Below are positions 10,541-21,387 of a stretch of DNA of 64,000 nucleotides, in pieces (position 1 is the stretch's first letter; the number at the start of each line of letters is the position of its first letter). The DNA lies in NCBI GenBank assembly GCA_012845835.1, contig JABAKD010000005.1, forward strand, positions 6,514,655-6,578,654. Direction: 5' to 3'. Source of the DNA: Undaria pinnatifida. Lineage: Eukaryota; Sar; Phaeophyceae; Laminariales; Alariaceae. The position numbers were made by a program, and so were the translations under genes. Under the pieces are notes generated by a model, which saw only the letters and a list, made by a program, of their open reading frames with translations, did not search any database and was not told where the DNA came from.

Positions 10541-11279
10541 TGCGATATGTGTCTGTTTTGCGAGAACTACCAAAATGAATGGTCAGGCCTTGGCAAACAA
10601 GGGTGTGGCAGTTATGTAGGCCCGGCTCACCGGCCGGAAACTAGAAATACTCACTGCAGCAGCAGCAACGGTAGCTGGTAATCGCCGTTACTATTAATAG
10701 TAGCAGTGGTAGAGGTGCACTGGCCATCGCTGAATCAGTAACTAAAAAATTGGCCACGACATGAGGAAGAGAAAATCCAACGACCTGGAACCACATTTTC
10801 AAGCTTCAGCGACATTGTCGGGGTAATTACATGTCACCAAAACTGCTGCCGTTTTGCCACACTCCAGTGACAGCACCTAAAACCCCATCGCGGGGTGGTG
10901 CATTTTGGGATTAGCTGTAATGCTGGAGTTATGGCAGAACTGTGGAATATCGTACACAAATATTACAGTGGTAGAAGTGGTTTCACATCTGTATTTTGGC
11001 CTAGTTTGGCTCCAACACATTTTTTTTGTGGGCAATGCAACACAGGTGGGTGGCGGGCAATTTGCTTGGGTATGATGCATTGCCACATGATGCCCCTTGC
11101 CTCACTCGTTGGTTCAATAACATACATGAGTCTGGCGTGATCATTTGGGACTCTAGCTTGTCCCGTGTACGTCCATCTAAGACGTGCCAACACTTTGAGG
11201 ATCCAACCAACAGTGTTATGGCAATGGTGTGTTCTTGGCGTGGGTTAGACTCTTAGCAGTTTACAGCCTCACTCAGCGC
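10541..11279. other. Possible copia 3' LTR and unassigned DNA
   Basis: The sequence after the purine tract at 10521-10529 is the expected place of a 3' LTR, but no second copy lies in the window to confirm it. The frames at 10895-11256 are open on both strands without coding bias. Confidence 0.35.
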
Positions 11280-11417
11280 GACGGCCGGGTTCGAAACCGA
11301 CGACTCCCTGAACTGAAGCCTCGTGGCAGCCAATTTTGCTGGCTCTACGTGTAGAACAAACCGATGTACAGCTGCAGAACCGCCTGAGGACCAACGCCCG
11401 AATGGGTAGGGTGAAAC

Positions 11418-11925
11418 GTAGCTCGACCAAGTCCCGCGGAAGGCTATTTTCTCACGGCCGGGGGGTTTGTTAGCGGGTGAGCTTGCGCAAGCCCCACACT
11501 ACCCGGAATGATGCCGTTCCTGGTGGCTATCTCCGCCGCGGGATCAGGTCGGGTCGACATAATCACGCATCCGTATACAACGGTAGCTTGCGCTGCTGGA
11601 GCAGTAACGGTGACCTCCAGTAGGAACAGTTCGCGCTGTCGCTACCACGGGAACTGACTGAAGCTGGACCGTAACTGGACCAAGTCCGGTGGAAGGCTAT
11701 TTTCTCATCGCCGGGGGTTTTGTTAGTGGGTGAGCTTGCGCAAGTCCCACACTACCCGGAATGACGACGTTCTGGGTGGCTATCTCCACCGCACCTGAGC
11801 CCCTGGGTTCAGGTAGGGTCGAAATACTCACGCACCCGTATACAACGCCAGCTTACGCTGCTGGAGTAGCAACGGGGACCGCCGGTAGGGACAGTTCACG
11901 CTGTCGCTACCACGGGAACTGAAGG
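11418..11925. repeat. Two tandem units of about 260 bp
   Basis: CGACCAAGTCCCGCGGAAGGCTATTTTCTCACGGCCGGG ... GTGAGCTTGCGCAAGCCCCACACTACCCGGAATGA (from 11419) recurs from 11678 with GGACCAAGTCCGGTGGAAGGC. Both continue into ATACAACG(G/C)(T/C)AGCTT(G/A)CGCTGCTGGAG, CCGGTAGGGACAGTT or CCAGTAGGAACAGTT, and CGCTGTCGCTACCACGGGAACTGA. No protein is encoded. Confidence 0.75.
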
Positions 11926-11948
11926 ACACGCCAGCTAGCGCTGGGTTG

Positions 11949-12335
11949 CGAATACAATTGAGTTAAATTGACACACGACGGGTGTGAAAATACGTGGAAG
12001 TGTAGTGAGCTTACGCTGTATTTCCCCCATCCGCCGGAGGATAAATATGTGAGCAAGCTAATGCCTAGCCGTATATAACGAAGTGTAAACGCTAGATAGA
12101 TTTACTAATGCTATGTTGATGTGGTACTTGGTGATAGGCTCTTAATACTTTTGGGTTTTATTAATACTCTGACAATGTAAATCTGATTTCATTACGTGTG
12201 CTACCCACAACAACAGCGGTAGTCGGCATAATTTAGAAAGAAAAAATAAAGCGTAAGCTCACCACACTTACTTCCGCATACTTTCATGCACATCGTGTGT
12301 CAATTTAACTCTTCTATTGTATTTGCAAAATTATC
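11949..12335. mobile_element. Foldback element of the CCGCCGGAGGAT family
   Basis: The left end (GCGAATACAATTGAGTTAAATTGACACACGACG...GTGAGCTTACGCTGTATTTCCCCCATCCGCCGGAGGAT) is repeated inverted at 12240-12335 (AAATAAAGCGTAAGCTCACCACACTT...CGTGTGTCAATTTAACTCTTCTATTGTATTTGC). This gives about 95-bp imperfect terminal inverted arms around an AT-rich centre without an open frame. It is best read as a non-autonomous foldback or MITE-type element. Confidence 0.7.
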
Positions 12336-12384
12336 TAATTACAATTCGCTGTTAATGTTCACCCTGACAACATCCGTAGGACAA

Positions 12385-12460
12385 ACGAGCGGCAGGTGTA
12401 TCACACAGCTTGCAAATACGAGTATCGACCCTAATTATCGAGCTCACAGCTGGCGTGTTT
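12385..12460 (+). repeat. Dispersed repeat (GCTTGCAAA...CTCACAGCTGGCG), copy 1
   Basis: GGTGTATCACACAGCTTGCAAATACGAGTATCGACC...CTCACAGCTGGCGTGTTT matches copies at 14330-14430 and 20155-20255, which share TGTAYCACGCRGCTTGCAAAGTTGAGTTTC and TCGTACTCACAGCTGGCG. This copy abuts the TIR element. The three copies lie in the same orientation. Confidence 0.65.
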
Positions 12461-13281
12461 AGACCCATGACAATGGAAAGCTGATAGTTTACCCAAAAAG
12501 TTTCCAAACATTTTTTGGGGGGCATTTATGCTGAGAGATTCCGGATAACGTTGCTATGGGCAACAAACCGATTTTTTTTTTCTGGCCCTTTTTTGGGGTC
12601 ATACGGTCCAGCAGATCAATTTGACTATTTTTCATCAAGCCTTGATCAACACTGTCCACCAAACACGATTGACCTTCGATCTCGAGATAAAGACAACCCA
12701 TGGTCACTCCTCTTCGTTCCAGACAAGGCCACATGAGTGTAGGTGACAGCGCTGAAGAGTTCATCTCGATCCATGCCCTAGGGCGTGAGAGGTTGCTTGC
12801 GTTATCCTGTGGTCTTCCGTCACATCCTCTCCAAATTCTGTTTTTCGTCCGTTTGGAGACGATGAAGAGTTTTTGTCGCAGTTTTCTACCCGGTACACAC
12901 TAGCCGCCAAATGTGTTTCCAACGGAAGCCTGATCGGCGCCCGCCACAAATCACCGGCCGTAAAGTGCGCGCTGTACTCCAAGGGGGGGTCGGAGCCCCT
13001 CTAACGAGCTCGCCACGTTCAGAGTTCACGACGCTGTTGTTGACTTCGTCGAACGAAGTGTGTGGAGAACACGAAATTGCGCCGCGTCTAATCCAAGATC
13101 TGCTGGAGAATTTCTCAGGCCGATGTTGGCCAAGATCGCCGCGAGAAATCGTTTTTTTCCGGATTCTGCAAAGTTAGAAAAAAAAATTCCACCAAATTGG
13201 GTCCATAGACGACCGTTCAGGCAAAGATTGGCTGGGATCTTCGGGAATTTCAAACTTTTGGCCTTCCATTGTCACCGGTCT
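12461..13281 (+). mobile_element. Non-autonomous TIR element, copy 1 (about 820 bp)
   Basis: The ends are inverted: AGACCCATGACAATGGAAAG at 12461 against CTTTTGGCCTTCCATTGTCACCGGTCT ending at 13281. The interior shares blocks with three other copies, including TTCATCAAGCCTTGATCAACA, GACCTTCGATCTCGAGATAAAGACAACC, GATCGGCGCCCGCCACA and GTTCGACGAAG on one strand. Only short frames occur and no transposase motif is seen. A mobilising partner elsewhere in the genome is inferred. Confidence 0.75.
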
Positions 13282-14329
13282 GAATCCGGTTTATATTGTT
13301 TTGCTTTAAGATAATTATCTCTTCTATCGTAGCCAACTTCTACAGGGCCATTTAGAAAAGTGCTTCTTTGCAAAATCGATGTCAGAGCTCATCGGGCACA
13401 TTAGGAACTATATTAACGTCATGCTACGGAAATGCCAGTGCATTATGTGCACTCAATGCACCGTTCGATCTGTGTTGTTAGCCCATACCCACCGAAAACA
13501 AAAATAAGCTCTGCGTGCTCACGTTTGCTACGCTGTGTATACCTGTGCCCGCGAAAACCAGTCTTCCAAACGTGTTGGACGAAATAGTGGCTAATGCATT
13601 ATGCGCCCTTCCTCGTAATAACTACAAAAAGAAAAATGCGCCAAAAACCAGCAGCAAACACAAGTGCAGAAAACTACGCGCTCCTCCTCCCGGTTCTCGT
13701 CGATGTCCACCCAGAAGCACCTTCCCCTGCCTCCTTTCCATCTCCGAAAAAGTCTCTAATACACGTTTGCTTTGATTCTCTCGACTCGTGACTGCTTATC
13801 CAAGCGAGCTTAGCCTTTCGAAGATGGCAGGAAAAATCGGGCATCTCGTCTGCAGGCGTGTGCGTGTGTTGCGTGTGCGGCAGTACTTTTCTGAGAACTC
13901 GATATAAGAGAAAATCTCGGGAATAAGACAAATTGCCTCTTTTATCGGATCTTTTCGTGGCAAACCAACAAGCCCAAAAAAATCTCTGATATCCGTACTT
14001 CATCTTCTATCAAATCTCTAATGTCGTAGCCACTACTGCTGTAACGGAATACTCGTACACATTTGTATGATACGCTATTTATAGGTGAATAGAGCAAAAG
14101 CAGTACCCGTATGTACTCGTGGCAAAGTATGTGGCTAGTTCACGTTGAAAAAAACAATTATCAATAAATTTGCTTGTAAATTTGTCTTCTTTTACGTGAA
14201 CCAGCGTATCGCAAGCTCATGATCATGTTGCTCTGTCCTGCACCAAGTGTGATTCGTAGTGAGATCATGAGTCAAGCGCAACAATACAAGGCGTAGGACG
14301 TCTTTTGAAATTATAATTATGTCGTGCAA
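13282..14329. other. Gap without recognised genes
   Basis: Short open frames with frequent stops occur on both strands; none carries a recognisable motif or consistent codon bias. No repeats shared with other parts of the window were seen. Confidence 0.5.
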
Positions 14330-14430
14330 TTACTGCTGTACATTGGCGAAACATGGATGTATCACGCGGCTTGCAAAGTTGAGTTTCAATCATTCAATCG
14401 GTCGTACTCACAGCTGGCGTTTTTTATGTC
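14330..14430 (+). repeat. Dispersed repeat (GCTTGCAAA...CTCACAGCTGGCG), copy 2
   Basis: The sequence GCGAAACATGGATGTATCACGCGGCTTGCAAAGTTGAGTTTCAATCATTCAATCGGTCGTACTCACAGCTGGCG is nearly identical to 20155-20255. It is followed by TATACAAAATCTGGCGCAGGACTGT, which resembles the 110-bp repeats further right. Confidence 0.75.
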
Positions 14431-14640
14431 TATATACAAAATCTGGCGCAGGACTGTCATTTTTCTTTCCGCTTCCGTGGGCTGTCGGCGGGCTGTTGGC
14501 GGGCTGTTGGCTCAACAGTCCAAAAACACGTCAGAAAAACAGCAGCTGCCTCTTTTGGTTGAACACGTTTACAGCAACTCCAGCAGGGTATATTTGAACA
14601 AAAAATGCCCCTAGCTAGAGCTAAGCACACTGCCGAGAGG

Positions 14641-14850
14641 CACAGGCCTACACACTGCTGAGAGGAGCAGACCTGCACAGCTATGTTGACACGGGCGTCT
14701 GTACAGGGCCACCAGTTCAGCACTGCTGTTGCTGTGCTGCTGTGTCACAGGCCTACACACTGCTGAGAGGAGCAGACCTGCACAGCTATGTTGACACGGG
14801 CGTCTGTACAGGGCCACCAGTTCAGCACTGCTGTTGCTGTGCTGCTGTGT
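14641..14850. repeat. Two essentially identical 105-bp tandem units
   Basis: CACAGGCCTACACACTGCTGAGAGG...GTTGCTGTGCTGCTGTGT spans 14641-14745 and repeats at 14746-14850 with no difference seen. Degenerate relatives follow at about 14925-15060 and 15150-15300 (GTTGACACGRGCGTCCGTACAGGAGCA, CGGTTCTGTATGCAAAATCTGGGGCCG) and again at 15865-15910. The identity points to a recent duplication. Confidence 0.85.
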
Positions 14851-15511
14851 TTTGCACAAAAAAAAACACGTCAGCAGCAGCTGTCGGCAGTTGCAGCAGC
14901 AGTAATTTAGAACAATAACACGTTTTGAGCACACTGCACTGAGAGCAGGCACAGCTGCTGTAACAGGCGTCCGTACAGGAGCAGCCGGTTCTTCTGTATA
15001 TCTGGGGCCGCGGGAGTGGGGCCGGGGTTGCTATTGCTGTGTCTTGCATGGGAGCTGCACCGTCAACAACAAAAAATCGCATACATATGCCACAACGACA
15101 GAAGCAGTTGAACAAAAAAAAGTCATAGTTCAACAGAAAATCGTCATATGCCAGCTACGAGCACTGCTGTAAGGCACAGCTGTAAGGCACAGCTATGCGC
15201 AGCTGTGTTGACACGAGCGTCCGTACAGGAGCACCCGGTTCTGTATGCAAAATCTGGGGCCGGAACTGTTGGTGGTGTGTTTTGCAGGGGGAGCTGTTTC
15301 CGTGTACAGAAAGCTGATGATGTCGATTAAGATCGGCAGAACCCAGCTGAGTTTTGCGGGAAGTTTTGCGGGAAAAGAGGCGTTTGAGGTCAAGATCTTT
15401 GGTTCAAAGATCTGTGTTCAAACCTAGAGCGCCTCGCGCTGCCCCTCTCTCTCACAACCCTCACACGCTCTCGTTCCTGACCGACAAACCATACACCGAA
15501 CAGCTTCGAGC

Positions 15512-15826
15512 ATGGCCCGCACGCCCCGCACCCCTGCACTCCCCGCAACTCCCCCGGCCGCTTCAGCTACTGCTGCTGCTGCTTCCACTGGTGGGGGTCC
15601 TTCGTCCCCTCCTGCTCCCCGTTCTACGGCAGAATCCCCTCCCTCGGCCCCTGTCAAGGACAAGCCCATCTCCTCCTTCGCCGACTACAAGGAGAAGTGG
15701 AACACGCCTGCGACTGCGAAGACGACCAAGCTCGAGTTCGACGAGGAGCTCCGCTGCAACCGCCCTTCCTGCCCCTTCACCCTCGTGCAGTTCATTCCCC
15801 CCGGAACCAACCCGCAGACCGGTGTG
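15512..15826 (+). CDS. Coding island, first exon of an unknown protein
   Basis: ATG at 15512 follows a C/A-rich leader and opens a frame with strong C/G third-position bias: an Ala/Pro/Ser/Thr-rich start, then a structured part with KDKPISSFADYKEKWNTPAT, KLEFDEELRCNRPSCPF and TLVQFIPPGTNPQTG. A possible donor is ACCG|GTGTGA near 15822. Past about 15850 the frame runs into the dispersed GTTGACACGGGC repeat and stops at 15875. No family was recognised. The paired cysteines suggest a small zinc site (inference). It may be a real first exon or a truncated gene copy. Confidence 0.45.
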
Positions 15827-15875
15827 ACCATATCGTCATACTACTTGGGGGCTGGGTGCGCCGCTCAGCAGTGTT

Positions 15876-17650
15876 GACACGGGCTGAACATCCGTATGCG
15901 TTCGTACAGGAAGTGGTTCGCGCTGTGTTTCGGCAGCGGGTTGTTGCGGGAAAAGAGGCGTTTCAAATCTATATCACTGTTTGCTTTCGTCTTGCATCAC
16001 CCCCATCCGCTGTGCTCTCATGAGCCCACTCCGAAGGGAGATCTTGTAATTCTTGTAAAATTATGTTCAAGATCAACTCTGTATTCACCAGTGAAAGAAA
16101 TCGTACCAGGTACATATCATCGCTGTGGCTGTGACAGCACTCTTCAAAGACATGTACGGGATGCGCCAAATCAAGCAGGCAATGCATCTATTAATAGCCG
16201 TCTAATCCTATTAATAGTCCCCTTGGTCGCTTGCACTCGCCTCTAACAACTCCGGAGTCGTCTTAAACCCGGACCACTCGCTTGACCCCGTATGCGAGGA
16301 CTCGACGGCACCGTCGCGTCTCGTCGCCTCTGTACATCGCCCCACAAGTTCGTCCAAGAAGCATAGGTCGCCGTCAATAGGTCCGTTGTCGTTGACTCCA
16401 CCCACCGTGACCGTGCTCGGGTCTCCGTCTGCAGTCTTGTGGGCACTCTGCTGCTGCAATCTCCTGCGAGCGGGTCCGTGGCAGTGCTCGCAGTGAGCTT
16501 GTCCGCCGCATCGTCGTCGTCCCCTTTTTAAACTTTTCGGCGAAAACGTCAGCGTGTTGCATGCCGACAGTCTCGCGGCACCCGAAAAATCGCTTTGCTC
16601 GTTGCCGCACAGAAGCAACTGCTTCCCACTCGTCAGCACAAAAGAAGTAGCCTGCCCGAGGACGAGGGTCAAGATTGCAGCTGCCGCAAAGCTGGGAGTC
16701 ATGAGCTCTCTCCCTCCTGCAGTTGTACTGCCGAGGCATCGCAGAGGTTTCCATCATTTCAAGAGGCCTTTTACGTTTGGGTACCGGGGTAAAATACAAA
16801 AAATATAAAAAAAACACAAAAACGAATCTCGATAACAAACAGCATCGACAAGAACTGCTACTCGTGCAAGTAGCTGTTGCTGTGTGCTGTGCACGAATAC
16901 GGATCTACCGCACACCAAGGGATCGGCTGCAATATAGCCGTGGGCGAGTCAGATAATCTCTCCCACGCATAGACTGCGCGTATCCTCAATTTTGTCGTTA
17001 CTGATAGGTACTGTTTTTTTTTAGTTTTTAGCTAAATTTAAATTATTTAATTTTTAATTTTTGGTATGTTGGGTTTTTTATCGTATGGAAGCTTGTGTAT
17101 CACAGGAATCATGCCGAACAACACCCGGCGGGCTCTGACCGTTTGGTTTAGCACAGCAGGAATCAGGACGCACTGCTGCGAGGGCGCTTGCTGCAGACCA
17201 AAAATACACGACGAGGACTACAAAAAGCCCGGAGGCGTCTCCCTGGGCAGCCGTGGTGCCTAAACCACTGATCTCCTAGGGACGCGAATGCAGTTGGCCG
17301 TTTAGAGGTTGACGCGGTTAACGATTTTTGGCGCGATTAACCGCTCATCGTTCGCGAGAATAATCCGCATACCTCACCCTCGCTCGGAGCTCGCCGGTCG
17401 AGAAGTTGCTCTACGCTCGGGGTAGGGCACTCATTGGACCACACACACTCCTTCCGTGCAACAGTGTGGTACCACCCTGGTAACGCTTCCCTTCCGTGGC
17501 GTGAGATTGCTTTCTGCATAGCTTTGCTGCGTTTTTTCTGTCAGCCATTTTTCGCGGGAACCACGGAGGAAGAGGAAAGGAAACGCACAGCGGGATACCA
17601 AACTCACAGACAGGAATTGCGCGGACAGTAGCTAGCGGAAAGGCAACAGC
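15876..17650. other. Gap with AT-rich stretch
   Basis: There is no convincing gene. The minus frame at 16211-16702 is open but lacks motifs. A strongly AT-rich segment lies at 17005-17065. The motif GTACCAGGTACATAT occurs at 16104. Confidence 0.4.
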
Positions 17651-17679
17651 AAGCTGGGAGGGAAGCCAAGGCAAGCACC

Positions 17680-17823
17680 ATGTTGAAACGCCCGAACCCC
17701 TACCGCAAGAACCGTGCAGCTGGCACGCTGGATGACCTCATGTTCGACATGGACAAGCGGCGGCACACGTCCTTCAGGTTCCAGAACTACCAGAACTTCA
17801 TCACCGATCGACCCGGCAAATTG
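17680..17823 (+). CDS. Coding island, exon of an unknown protein
   Basis: ATG at 17680 (context AAGCACCATG) opens a codon-biased frame, MLKRPNPYRKNRAAGTLDD through LMFDMDKRRHTSFRFQNYQN and FITDRPGKL. It ends at a good donor TTG|GTGAGC. The peptide is basic and not low complexity, which argues for a real exon. No family was recognised and no matching next exon could be joined; the following frame (to 17904) is intron-like. It might belong with 15512-15826 or be a separate gene start. Confidence 0.4.
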
Positions 17824-18820
17824 GTGAGCCTTTTCCATCATTCTGCGGTTATTATACTGCTTTTTGTATGTCTTTCTGTGTGCTTTCTGCACTCCGAGCG
17901 ATGACCTACAGCAGTACCTGCGCATGTGTGTCGCTGCTTGCTGTTTGTGTCTTTTGAGTGCAGCACAGCGTAGGGAAGATATGACTGCTACGAAGCTGTG
18001 TGCCATCGGCTATTTCTTTTGGGTAGAGCACCGCCGCTCGTACTCATAGGCAGAGCCGGCAGGGGATGCAACGGGGTACAGCAGGAGTTAGTCGCTGGGC
18101 GTTGTGCGAGATCCGTTAACACTTATTATGCTGCAAGTACGTTCGAGACTTCGAGACTACAGAGTGCTTGCTGCCGCGAGAGCGCCGGGAGAGCATGCTA
18201 TCGTTGATAATCTGAAATTTTCATTAGCTGATCGTGTGTGCTCTGCGCTTTTTGCCGTAGAGCTGCCGTTGTGCAGTAGAGCTGCTGTTCTGCTGTGTGT
18301 GTACGTGAACAACAGAGTACGAGTGTTCGCCCGTGCAACGTTTTTCTTCGCATCCTTTTTCCCTTGGTTCGATTTTCCTCGGTACTCACGGGCTACCGGC
18401 TATTTATGTGATATCTGGTATAAGAAATCGGGAGAAATAGAGCCGTGCGAACGAACGAATACGCTGTTGGTCTTGTTGCCCGGCGCTGACGGCGTGTGGC
18501 TGACCGAGACCTCGTTATTTTATAAAAAATATTTTGAGAACGTCAGCCGTGAGTTCGACGAATTTCGGGTCAATACGACTCATCTTTGGAAGCTGCGTTG
18601 TTGGTGCTTGTAATATACTAGACTATACGAGTCGTATGGGTGAGTTTTTTATTGGGAGGGGTCCTATTTTTTGTCCACTATAATGGTTTTAGGGTTGGTA
18701 TTTTTACTTTAGATGGGGAATTTTGAGCTAGATCCAACATCATACGTGGTATCTATTTTTTAAATTTATTACTGCAGTTTCCACTATACTGCTCTATCAC
18801 ATGTTATTGTTATTATTTAT
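17824..18820. other. Gap, weak open frame only
   Basis: A plus frame ending at 18613 includes ADGVWLTETSLFYKKYFENV and REFDEFRVNTTHLWKL, which looks somewhat protein-like. It lacks a clear start, acceptor or known motif. The rest is AT-rich and non-coding. Confidence 0.3.
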
Positions 18821-18821
18821 C

Positions 18822-18990
18822 CTCCGGCGGATGAGAAAAAAAAAACTTGACCCCTTCAGAGCTCCCAAATCCATCCCTATACTAACTTCGAGTAAATTTG
18901 TCCCCAAAAGGGTTTCCAGTGGTAAAGGCGTTAAGCTCACCACACTTCCACGTATTTTCATACTCGTCGTGTGTCGATTTAACTCAATTG
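18822..18990 (-). repeat. CCGCCGGAGGAT-family repeat
   Basis: TATCCTCCGGCGGATGAG...AAGCTCACCACACTTCCACGTATTTTCATACTCGTCGTGTGTCGATTTAACTCAATTG is the reverse complement of the arm at 11949-12060 and of 31266-31392, with an extra 60 bases after the GC-rich core. Confidence 0.7.
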
Positions 18991-19103
18991 ACCTCGTTAC
19001 AATCCTAGAACTGCAGCACTAAACGGCTAGCCACAAGCTATTTTCAGGGTTTTCATGTTTTAGGGCCAAAGGCGTTGTCGGGCCAACCCCAATCAATAGA
19101 CAA

Positions 19104-19201
19104 CACCTCCGTATAGATTGGCCTACCCTAATCCCGTCACATGCTGATCTCACACCTCCGTTTAGATTGGCCAACCCTACTCCCGTCACATGCTGATCCC
19201 G
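19104..19201. repeat. Two 49-bp tandem units
   Basis: CACCTCCGTATAGATTGGCCTACCCTAATCCCGTCACATGCTGATCTCA is followed by a copy with five or so changes. A third partial unit (CACCTCCTTTCACG) follows, and a partial unit precedes. Confidence 0.75.
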
Positions 19202-19666
19202 CACCTCCTTTCACGTTGGGGCTACGTTAGGTCTTATGCTCCTGGTTGGAAATTGTGTGGCTTGCAACTATGAATAGTGCTGCAATCCCAAGTGGCTGTA
19301 CAGGACACTTATTAATACTAAGTAAGCAAGCACTAAGAAACCCAGGTTGATACACGCGAACTGAGAAGTGGGTTATTTTGGTAGTAGTTAGTGTAGAACG
19401 CGCCCGGTCTCACATGAGAAGTCCCGTTTGAGCCAGCATTCCTTCTTGGGTACCAGGTACCTTCTCAGGGTTCGTTGTCCCGTTTCCTTCGCTTGTACCT
19501 GGTACATATGTCAGCCAACCCAACGCGATACGCACACTTCGGCCTTTCAACTTTCACCGTATGCCAGCCGCTGTTCATCGGCCGTCGCTCGTACTCATGT
19601 CTTGTGTAGCGCAAGCAGGGAATGGGTGTATCTGTCATGATGCTTTTTTTTTTCTTTTTTTTTTAA

Positions 19667-19752
19667 TCCTCCGGCGGATGGGGAAAAATAAAGCTTTTAG
19701 CTCACCACATTTCCACGTATTTTCATACGCGTCGTTTGTCGATTTAACGTGG
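19667..19752 (-). repeat. CCGCCGGAGGAT-family repeat
   Basis: AATCCTCCGGCGGATGGGGAAAAATAAAGCTTTTAGCTCACCACATTTCCACGTATTTTCATACGCGTCGTTTGTCGATTTAACG is a close copy of the same arm as at 18822-18990, here without the extra 60 bases. Confidence 0.75.
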
Positions 19753-20154
19753 TTGCTTTCGCAGCTATCATCGCGTTTATTCGCGCACAGCAGCAACAGC
19801 AGTGCGCTGTTATTTACAGTAGCATTAGCAGCTGTGTACGGCATCCAGGTACCTGGTATGTAGCAACAGCAGCAGCAGTGTACGGTACAAAGGCATACGT
19901 TGGTAGTATACAAGTTGGTACGTTGTGTAGTACTAAGTCCCTGCTATGTGCCAGTATTATCGAAGAGCATGCCACATGGTACTTGGATTTTTTTTTTAGA
20001 AATTAATTTAGTTTGCATCTGATTGGTCAAAAAAAAATCACCGAGCAGTCGAGCAGGCATTTTCACAAGGGAGTCACCGACCTATATCTTTTATGAGGAT
20101 CAAATATAACAAATGTAACACGCGCGAACGACCTTCCGTAAAATTTGTGCAACT

Positions 20155-20255
20155 ACTCTGTATATTAGCGAAACATAGATGTACCACGCAGCTTGCAAAG
20201 TTGAGTTTCGACCATTCAATCGGTCGTACTCACAGCTGGCGTCTTTCAATTTTTA
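20155..20255 (+). repeat. Dispersed repeat (GCTTGCAAA...CTCACAGCTGGCG), copy 3
   Basis: TAGCGAAACATAGATGTACCACGCAGCTTGCAAAGTTGAGTTTCGACCATTCAATCGGTCGTACTCACAGCTGGCG matches copy 2 at about nine positions in ten. Confidence 0.75.
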
Positions 20256-21205
20256 TAAAATTTAGACGAAAAATCAAACAAAACAAAGAAGTAAAAACTA
20301 TTTTTTAAGAAGTAAAAACTAATTCTTTCGTCGAATTCAATCGAAAATTGGATTCAATTTGGGGAGTTTGTGCACCTAGACGTGACATGTTTCTTGTAAC
20401 CGAAGCCGGCCACGCGAATTGGTGCCGTGTCGTCGGCTGACTGAGAGGCGAGAAGCCACCATTGCGAGAGGTAGGACCACCGGAGCAGCCGCAGCGCGAC
20501 CTCCGAAAGCCCTTAGCACAGCCTAGACCGCCTGCGACTCCTCGAAAACAATCGAGACCGCCGCGAACCCAGTTTTTCGTCGCCCTCCACCTCGAAAGTT
20601 GCACGATCAACCAACGCATCACGACTTCGCTCAGAAATTCAACCGCTACGTCCCCATCGCTGCTGCCCGTGTGGGGCAATGGGGCTGCGCCAACCGCCCT
20701 AAGAGGCGCCTAGAGCCATAGCCTTCTAGCTGCTGTCGGCAAAAACAACGTGTCGCTAGCCGCGGCGCTGCGGCGCTCCGGGGACTACGCGAGCCATCGC
20801 CCGCGTCGGTCGTTGCCCACAGGTGTCCGTTGACCCTTTTGCGTTTTTCGAATTCTGAAACGCACTACGCCGTTCCACGATAAAAACAGAGCAGTTTTTT
20901 TGTGGGTATTTTAAATGAAACTCTAGAAACAAAATCGAATTGCCATTTTTCATGCTCTTCGATAGAACGGGCCCTAACGAACATCTAACAACAGCTACAG
21001 CAACCGCCGCCGCAGCAGTAGCAGCAATAGGAACTGCAATACCAGCAGCGCTGGTTATCTACGTCATCAATGTTGATCTCCATGATGCAAGCGCTTATGT
21101 CTTGGGGTGAACGTATCGAGGTCGCACCACCTCCTGTCATTCCGCTGGACCAGGGTAGACTTGGAGCGGTACAGGCGGTACACTACAAAATTCAAAACCG
21201 GTACC
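20256..21205. other. Gap, GC-rich block with open frames
   Basis: Between 20390 and 20710 both strands hold open frames in GC-rich DNA. None shows a recognisable motif or a supported splice site. A CAG/CCG-rich microsatellite lies near 20995-21050. Confidence 0.35.
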
Positions 21206-21387
21206 GTGGGCGGCTCCCAACAGTGCCGGTATCATATGTGCCAGCCCAATATACCGGCACAATTCAGGCCACCGGCACTATTGGGAATTAGCATTTAGTT
21301 ATAGAGTTTCAGTCGTACCAATCGATTTTCACCGGCATTATAGAGAGCAGTGGCACTATTCAACCGGCACTATTTGGGAGCCCCACC
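21206..21387. mobile_element. MITE (about 180 bp), copy 1
   Basis: The ends are inverted: GTGGGCGGCTCCCAACAGTGCCGGT at the left and ACCGGCACTATTTGGGAGCCCCAC at the right. The interior carries CCGGCACTATTGGGAATTAG and GGCATTATAGAGAGCAGTGGCACTATTCAACCGGCACTA, shared with 24336-24505 and 26042-26220. It has no coding capacity. A target duplication was not clear. Confidence 0.8.
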
